Part shown: positions 37,785 through 41,427 of the stretch, piece after piece
Layout of the letters: every line of letters starts with the position of its first letter
Numbering within the stretch: the first letter of the stretch is position 1
Assembly: GCA_030426395.1 (NCBI GenBank)
Contig: JAUHYE010000018.1
Span: 1 to 41,427, forward strand
Origin: Phycisphaerae bacterium
GTDB taxonomy: Bacteria; Planctomycetota; Phycisphaerae; Phycisphaerales; UBA1924
Length of the DNA: 41,427 nucleotides
Direction of reading: 5' to 3'
Notes under the pieces: generated by a model
Told to the model about the DNA's origin: nothing
The model's database searches: none
Seen by the model: only the letters and a program-made list of their open reading frames with translations
Program-made: the position numbers and the translations under genes

Positions 37785-39308
37785 ATGGACGAGCCTTACC
37801 AGACCTCCGGGGTGCTCCACCCGCCGACCGAGCCGCCGCCACCTGTGCCAGGCCCCAAGCCCGACCCTGGGTCTCGTGGATCGGCCGCCCTGGCTTGGCT
37901 GGTGCTGCTCGTGGTGCTGCCGCTGGTGGTCGTGATGCAGCAGATGCAGGCCCACGACGTGATCGAGGCCGATCCATCAACCATCTCGCCGCCTGCGGGC
38001 GACAGCGTCGAGGTGTCGGCTCGCATGGGCACGCGGATGGCGTACAACATGCCCTCCGCCGCGCCCAGCTTCCAGGCCCAGGTCGATCAGGCGGCCCAGA
38101 CGCCGCTCCAGCGATTCCGCGCTGCCATCGCAGCCGGTGAACTGGACAGCCCGGAAGAGGCTGCCGACCGGCTGGGCGACGTCATCTACGACCTCGAGAA
38201 CGACGACCGCAACGACTACGACCCCGACAACGAGGACGACCAAGCCCGCAAGACCCAATTGCTAGCCGACGCCGAGACGCTTCGGCCGTATTACCAGGAC
38301 ATTGCCCAGAGCGAGGACACCGTCGAGCCGCTCGACGAGACGACGTTGCAGGGCTTAGAGGACCGGCACGGCTTCTTCGCCGAGCTCGCGCGTATCGCGA
38401 GGCTGCCCAAGGGCAGTGCGGAGCGCAAGGAACTGCTCGACGGTGCGATGGTGCCGTTCGCGATCATGGGCTTGCTGATGGTCGTAATGGGTGTCGCGGT
38501 GCTGGTCGGCCTCGGGCTGGGCATCGCCGCCATCGTGGTCATAGCTGGCAAGCGTGTGCGGGTCACGATGGAGCGACCCGCCAAGGGCGGCAGCGTGTAC
38601 CTCGAGACGGCGGTGCTGTTCGTGGTATGCTTCGCGCTGTTGCAGGTCGCCCAGGTGATTGCGGCGATGATCAGCGAAGAGGCGGCGATGGTGGCGGGCA
38701 TGATCGCCCTGCCAACCCAGTGGCTGCTGCTTCTCGTGCCGTTGTGGCCGTTGGCTCGCGGTGTCTCGTGGGGGCAGATCCGCGACGATCTCGGGCTCCG
38801 GGCGCCCCAGGGCGTGATGACCGAGGTCTTTATGGGCGCAGTGGGATACCTGGCCCTGCTGCCAATCCTGCTTGCAGGAGTCGGCGTGATGCTCCTGCTA
38901 TTGATCCTCCAGGAAACGTTTTTCCCGGCCGACACCGAGGGGCTGGCCCCGGCGAACCCGATGCTGGAGATGGTCCGCGGCCTCGACCCCGTCCTGATGG
39001 TGTTGTTCTTCACACTGGCGACCATCTGGGCGCCGCTGTGCGAGGAGCTCATCTTCCGTGGCGCGTTCTTCCGCCACCTGCGGTCACGCCTGGCGCTGCC
39101 CCTCGCTGCGGTGTGCAGCGCCCTGGTCTTCGGCATGATGCACGGCTACGCCGGCGTGCAGCTCATTCCGGTCATCATCATCGGGTTCAACTTTGCGCTC
39201 ATCCGCGCGTGGCGGGGTTCGCTGTACGGCTGCATTGCGGCCCACGCGCTCAACAACGCGGTGGTGTTGTCGCTGCTTTTCGCGTTCGCCCACGTGCTGT
39301 ACGGCTGA
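37785..39308 (+). CDS. CPBP-family intramembrane metalloprotease (Rce1/AbiI-like)
   Basis: The 507-residue polytopic membrane protein has the CPBP motifs in order: CEELIFRGAFFRHLRSRLAL (EExxxR), VFGMMHGYAG (FxxxH) and AAHALNNAVV (HxxxN). These build the intramembrane glutamic/metal protease site. A long N-terminal part (one span at ~28-50 then ~180 acidic, Asp-rich residues) precedes the multi-span core and is absent from simple CPBP proteins. Such proteases process lipoproteins, prenylated proteins or bacteriocin immunity factors; no substrate is adjacent. The ATG at 37785 has only a weak GATGAT hexamer 7 bases before it. Confidence 0.88.
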   Translation: MDEPYQTSGVLHPPTEPPPPVPGPKPDPGSRGSAALAWLVLLVVLPLVVVMQQMQAHDVIEADPSTISPPAGDSVEVSARMGTRMAYNMPSAAPSFQAQVDQAAQTPLQRFRAAIAAGELDSPEEAADRLGDVIYDLENDDRNDYDPDNEDDQARKTQLLADAETLRPYYQDIAQSEDTVEPLDETTLQGLEDRHGFFAELARIARLPKGSAERKELLDGAMVPFAIMGLLMVVMGVAVLVGLGLGIAAIVVIAGKRVRVTMERPAKGGSVYLETAVLFVVCFALLQVAQVIAAMISEEAAMVAGMIALPTQWLLLLVPLWPLARGVSWGQIRDDLGLRAPQGVMTEVFMGAVGYLALLPILLAGVGVMLLLLILQETFFPADTEGLAPANPMLEMVRGLDPVLMVLFFTLATIWAPLCEELIFRGAFFRHLRSRLALPLAAVCSALVFGMMHGYAGVQLIPVIIIGFNFALIRAWRGSLYGCIAAHALNNAVVLSLLFAFAHVLYG

Positions 39309-39310
39309 CG

Positions 39311-40243
39311 CTAGACCAGCACATCAATCAGCCCGGTGATCCCCAGCAGCACGCTCACCATCCCGTTGAGCGTAAAGAACGCCATCGGGATGCCCGCGGC
39401 CCCGCGCCTGGTCAGCACCATGTGCTCGTACACCAGCAGCGCGACCGCCGCGGCGACACCGACGCCGAAGATGACGCCAAACATGGGCTCGACGATCAGC
39501 ACGCTCACGAGGCACGCGATGGCCCCAGCGTGCATGATGCGGCTGAGGGTGTTGGCCCGACGCCAGCCGAAGCGGGCGGGGATGCTGTTGAGCCCGGCCT
39601 GGCGATCGAAGTCGAGGTCTTGCAGGGCATAGATGGCGTCGAAGCCGGCGACCCACAGCAGCACCATGCCCGCCAGCAGCCAGAGCGCTGGATTCGAGAG
39701 CACGTCGATGCCGCCCACCGCGATCGCGGCCGCAAGCGGGCTGGCCGCTAATGCTCCGCCCAGAAAGATGTGGCACAGCCAGGTAAACCGCTTGGTGAAC
39801 GAGTAGAACGCGATCCACGCAAGCACGGGAGCACCGAGGATGGCCGGCCACCAGTTGCCAAAGAACACGCCGAAGAGTGCGCACACCGCCAGGAACAGTG
39901 CAGCGCACGCCGCGAGCGTGGCCAGACCAGCCTTGGTTGGCAGGGCTCCCGAGGCGAACACCCGGCCCTTCGTTCTCGGGTTGGCGGCGTCGATGTCGCG
40001 GTCGGCCAAGCGGTTGACCACCATGGCCCACGTGCGGGCCGCCACCATGCACACGAGCACGAGCGTCAGCAACCCCACCATGCGTGACCAGTTGACGCCA
40101 CCCGACTCGTGCCGCGGCGCAACCATGAACGCCCCGAGCACGGCGAACGGCAACGCGAACACCGAGTGGGCCAGCTTGATATCGCGGGCGATGAGCGTGA
40201 TCGTGCTCGGGCAGTGCGTGGCGGCGGGAACCTGGGTCGTCAT
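39311..40243 (-). CDS. UbiA-family prenyltransferase (UbiA/MqnP-like)
   Basis: The 310-residue integral-membrane protein has the UbiA start IARDIKLAHSVFALPFAVLG, the first Asp-rich motif NRLADRDIDAANPRTKGR (N-x3-D-x3-D), a second Asp-rich motif YALQDLDFDRQAGLNSIPAR, and about eight hydrophobic spans. It prenylates 4-hydroxybenzoate or a futalosine-pathway intermediate during quinone synthesis; the sequence alone does not separate UbiA from MqnP. The ATG at 40243 is supported by TACCTT 6 bases upstream. It converges with the CPBP gene (2 bases between the stops). Confidence 0.92.
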   Translation of the reverse strand: MTTQVPAATHCPSTITLIARDIKLAHSVFALPFAVLGAFMVAPRHESGGVNWSRMVGLLTLVLVCMVAARTWAMVVNRLADRDIDAANPRTKGRVFASGALPTKAGLATLAACAALFLAVCALFGVFFGNWWPAILGAPVLAWIAFYSFTKRFTWLCHIFLGGALAASPLAAAIAVGGIDVLSNPALWLLAGMVLLWVAGFDAIYALQDLDFDRQAGLNSIPARFGWRRANTLSRIMHAGAIACLVSVLIVEPMFGVIFGVGVAAAVALLVYEHMVLTRRGAAGIPMAFFTLNGMVSVLLGITGLIDVLV

Positions 40244-40249
40244 CGCCGA

Positions 40250-40255
40250 AAGGTA
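40250..40255 (-). promoter_or_regulatory. Leaderless-type -10 box before the UbiA-like gene
   Basis: TACCTT on the minus strand is followed by six bases and the ATG at 40243. No Shine-Dalgarno sequence is present. It is 14 bases after the terminator of the metalloprotease gene. Confidence 0.55.
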
Positions 40256-40269
40256 CGCCGTCCACAGGC

Positions 40270-40301
40270 AAAACACCCGGCCAGCGTGGCTGGCCGGGTG
40301 T
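40270..40301 (-). terminator. Strong terminator of the metalloprotease gene
   Basis: A perfect 13-bp stem (ACACCCGGCCAGC with GCTGGCCGGGTGT, 40273-40285 and 40289-40301) around a 3-base loop, with TTTT on the minus strand after it. It lies ~40 bases after the stop at 40341. Confidence 0.9.
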
Positions 40302-40340
40302 CGAGGCAACCCAGGAAGAGTGGTCGGTCGGCTTGCAGCC

Positions 40341-41427
40341 TTACGGGCAGCCGGCGCCGAACTGGTTCTGGAACTCGAGGAAGTCGAACACGTTCAGCAC
40401 GGTGTCGTTGTTGAAGTCGGCCAGCGGGCTGCCGGTATCGAAGGCGGTCTGGAAGGCCAGGAAGTCGAACAGGTCGGCGCTGCCGTCCTTGTTGATATCC
40501 ACCCGGCAGAACTCATCGATGGTCATGCTGTCGATGAACCACGCGTCGGCGGTGTCCGAGCCCACCGTCGTCACGCGGACACGGAACTCGGGGCCCGTGG
40601 CCAGCAGGGGCAATTGCCACTGGTTCAGCACGAACTGATCCTGGTTGGTGCCGTCCGACTGGATGGCGCCCAGGGGCTCCCAATCAGCGTTGAAGGTCGA
40701 GAAGTACTCGACCCGCAGGAACTTGCCGGTCTCGACGAATCGGTGCTGCGACCAGATGCTGACGTAGCTCACCTGGTCACCCGGTGCGGGCACATCGAAA
40801 CGCGTGGTGGTCATCGTGCCGCCGGGCTGGAAGCTCACGGCGTTGGGCGCGGTGATCGGGTTCACAACCGATGGCGTCACGATCACGCTCGACGCGTCGG
40901 CCCAGTTCTCTGGGTCGAGATCGCGCGAGACATCGAACTCGTCGTTGAACGGAAGCGGCTGGGGCTCGGGCTCGGTCACCAACTCGTCGATGCAAGGCAC
41001 GGCGTCGAGGAAGTTGCGGATGATGTTCTTCGACGACGTGCCGAAGCGGCTGATGTCGCCGGCGCACCCGCCGATGCCCGGGCACATGATGCGGCAGTCG
41101 CCGCCCGAGCAGTGCGGGGCGTTGTTGTTGTGGCCGATCTCGTGGGCCTGCACCGCGACGCGGGCACCGGTACTCAGCGAGACGTACTGGTTCACGTTGT
41201 AGCCGGTGGAACGGGAGCAGGTGCCAGCGATCCACGCCACGCCAAGCACGCCGCCATCGAAATTGCGGCCGCTGATCAGGGACGCCGTATCACGACGGAC
41301 GCCGGTCTGCTGCGTACGCCAGTGGTTGGACATCTGGTTAAGCAGGTCGCCACCGTCCGAAACGGTGTACGGATCAGACGCACTCGAACGCACGATGATC
41401 GTCGTGATCTGGATCTCGGTGTCAACG
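40341..41427 (-). CDS. Secreted M12-type zinc metalloprotease with dockerin-like C-terminus, 5'-truncated
   Basis: The frame is open to the right edge, so the signal peptide, any propeptide and the start are outside the window. The protease domain contains the zinc site AHEIGHNNNAPHC (HExxHxxxxxH, third position Asn-Asn-Asn rather than the usual Gly) and a Met-turn-like IMCPG. A beta-sandwich follows (PFNDEFDVSRDLDPENWADA, WSQHRFVETGKFLRVEYFST). The last ~55 residues have two EF-hand/dockerin-like repeats (DINKDGSADLFDFLAFQTAF and ADFNNDTVLNVFDFLEFQNQ) and end GAGCP. The tail closely resembles that of the serine protease at 13658. It has a perfect terminator. The enzyme is predicted to act outside the cell or at the surface. 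Confidence 0.88.
   Translation of the reverse strand, partial: VDTEIQITTIIVRSSASDPYTVSDGGDLLNQMSNHWRTQQTGVRRDTASLISGRNFDGGVLGVAWIAGTCSRSTGYNVNQYVSLSTGARVAVQAHEIGHNNNAPHCSGGDCRIMCPGIGGCAGDISRFGTSSKNIIRNFLDAVPCIDELVTEPEPQPLPFNDEFDVSRDLDPENWADASSVIVTPSVVNPITAPNAVSFQPGGTMTTTRFDVPAPGDQVSYVSIWSQHRFVETGKFLRVEYFSTFNADWEPLGAIQSDGTNQDQFVLNQWQLPLLATGPEFRVRVTTVGSDTADAWFIDSMTIDEFCRVDINKDGSADLFDFLAFQTAFDTGSPLADFNNDTVLNVFDFLEFQNQFGAGCP

Overview
The window is a GC-rich bacterial segment that looks like a planctomycete of the Phycisphaerae type. The clues are two secreted proteases ending in paired dockerin-like EF-hand repeats (D-x-DGDG plus FDFLxFQ), several small membrane proteins carrying CPxCG zinc ribbons, a chlamydia/planctomycete-style histone H1-like (HC1) protein, an ECF sigma/anti-sigma pair, and a prepilin-like protein with a GFTMVDVLVS leader. 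No tRNA, rRNA, CRISPR array or insertion sequence was seen. Both ends cut through genes. The left end is abnormal: the first ~125 bases are the antisense of an OmpR-type response regulator, joined directly to the middle of ftsW.

Layout. 1-2844: response-regulator scrap, 5'-truncated ftsW, murG and a hypothetical gene. 2841-6367: cyclic-di-GMP locus with two convergent diguanylate cyclases whose stop codons abut, then a frameshifted EAL-HDOD remnant. 6374-8185: tight minus-strand operon HC1 > FabZ-like dehydratase > ManA. 8348-10149: phosphotransferase-fold kinase and class I glutamine amidotransferase. 10216-13569: DUF4340-like protein, a membrane/helical-repeat protein and a metallo-beta-lactamase hydrolase. 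13658-15841: secreted trypsin-like protease. 16037-19452: zinc-ribbon protein, dxs and ispA-like prenyl synthase. 19498-21131: ExbB/MotA-like protein, EVE-domain protein and a Cys-rich anchored protein. 21471-24462: two coiled-coil genes, the second with a Wzz-like membrane topology. 24507-26942: anti-sigma, ECF sigma and a divergent prepilin-like gene across an AT-rich island. 27152-30346: secreted cyclophilin, beta-barrel protein, zinc-ribbon membrane protein and a mini-ORF. 30366-32074: minisatellite, OppF-like ATPase and an entericidin-like lipoprotein. 32073-35444: lipoprotein hydrolase, zinc-ribbon membrane protein and pheA. 35607-39308: membrane protein, rpsI-rplM operon and a CPBP protease. 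39311-41427: UbiA-type prenyltransferase and a zinc metalloprotease cut by the end.

Themes. Isoprenoid supply (dxs, ispA-like, UbiA/MqnP-like) could feed quinone or lipid synthesis. ftsW and murG belong to the division/cell-wall cluster. The most striking global signal is that about ten genes that begin transcription units have a TANNNT-type hexamer exactly 6-7 bases before the start codon and no Shine-Dalgarno sequence. Operon-internal, secreted or ribosomal genes here mostly have a clear GGAGG-like site. This points to widespread leaderless transcription, which I consider the best candidate for something under-described.
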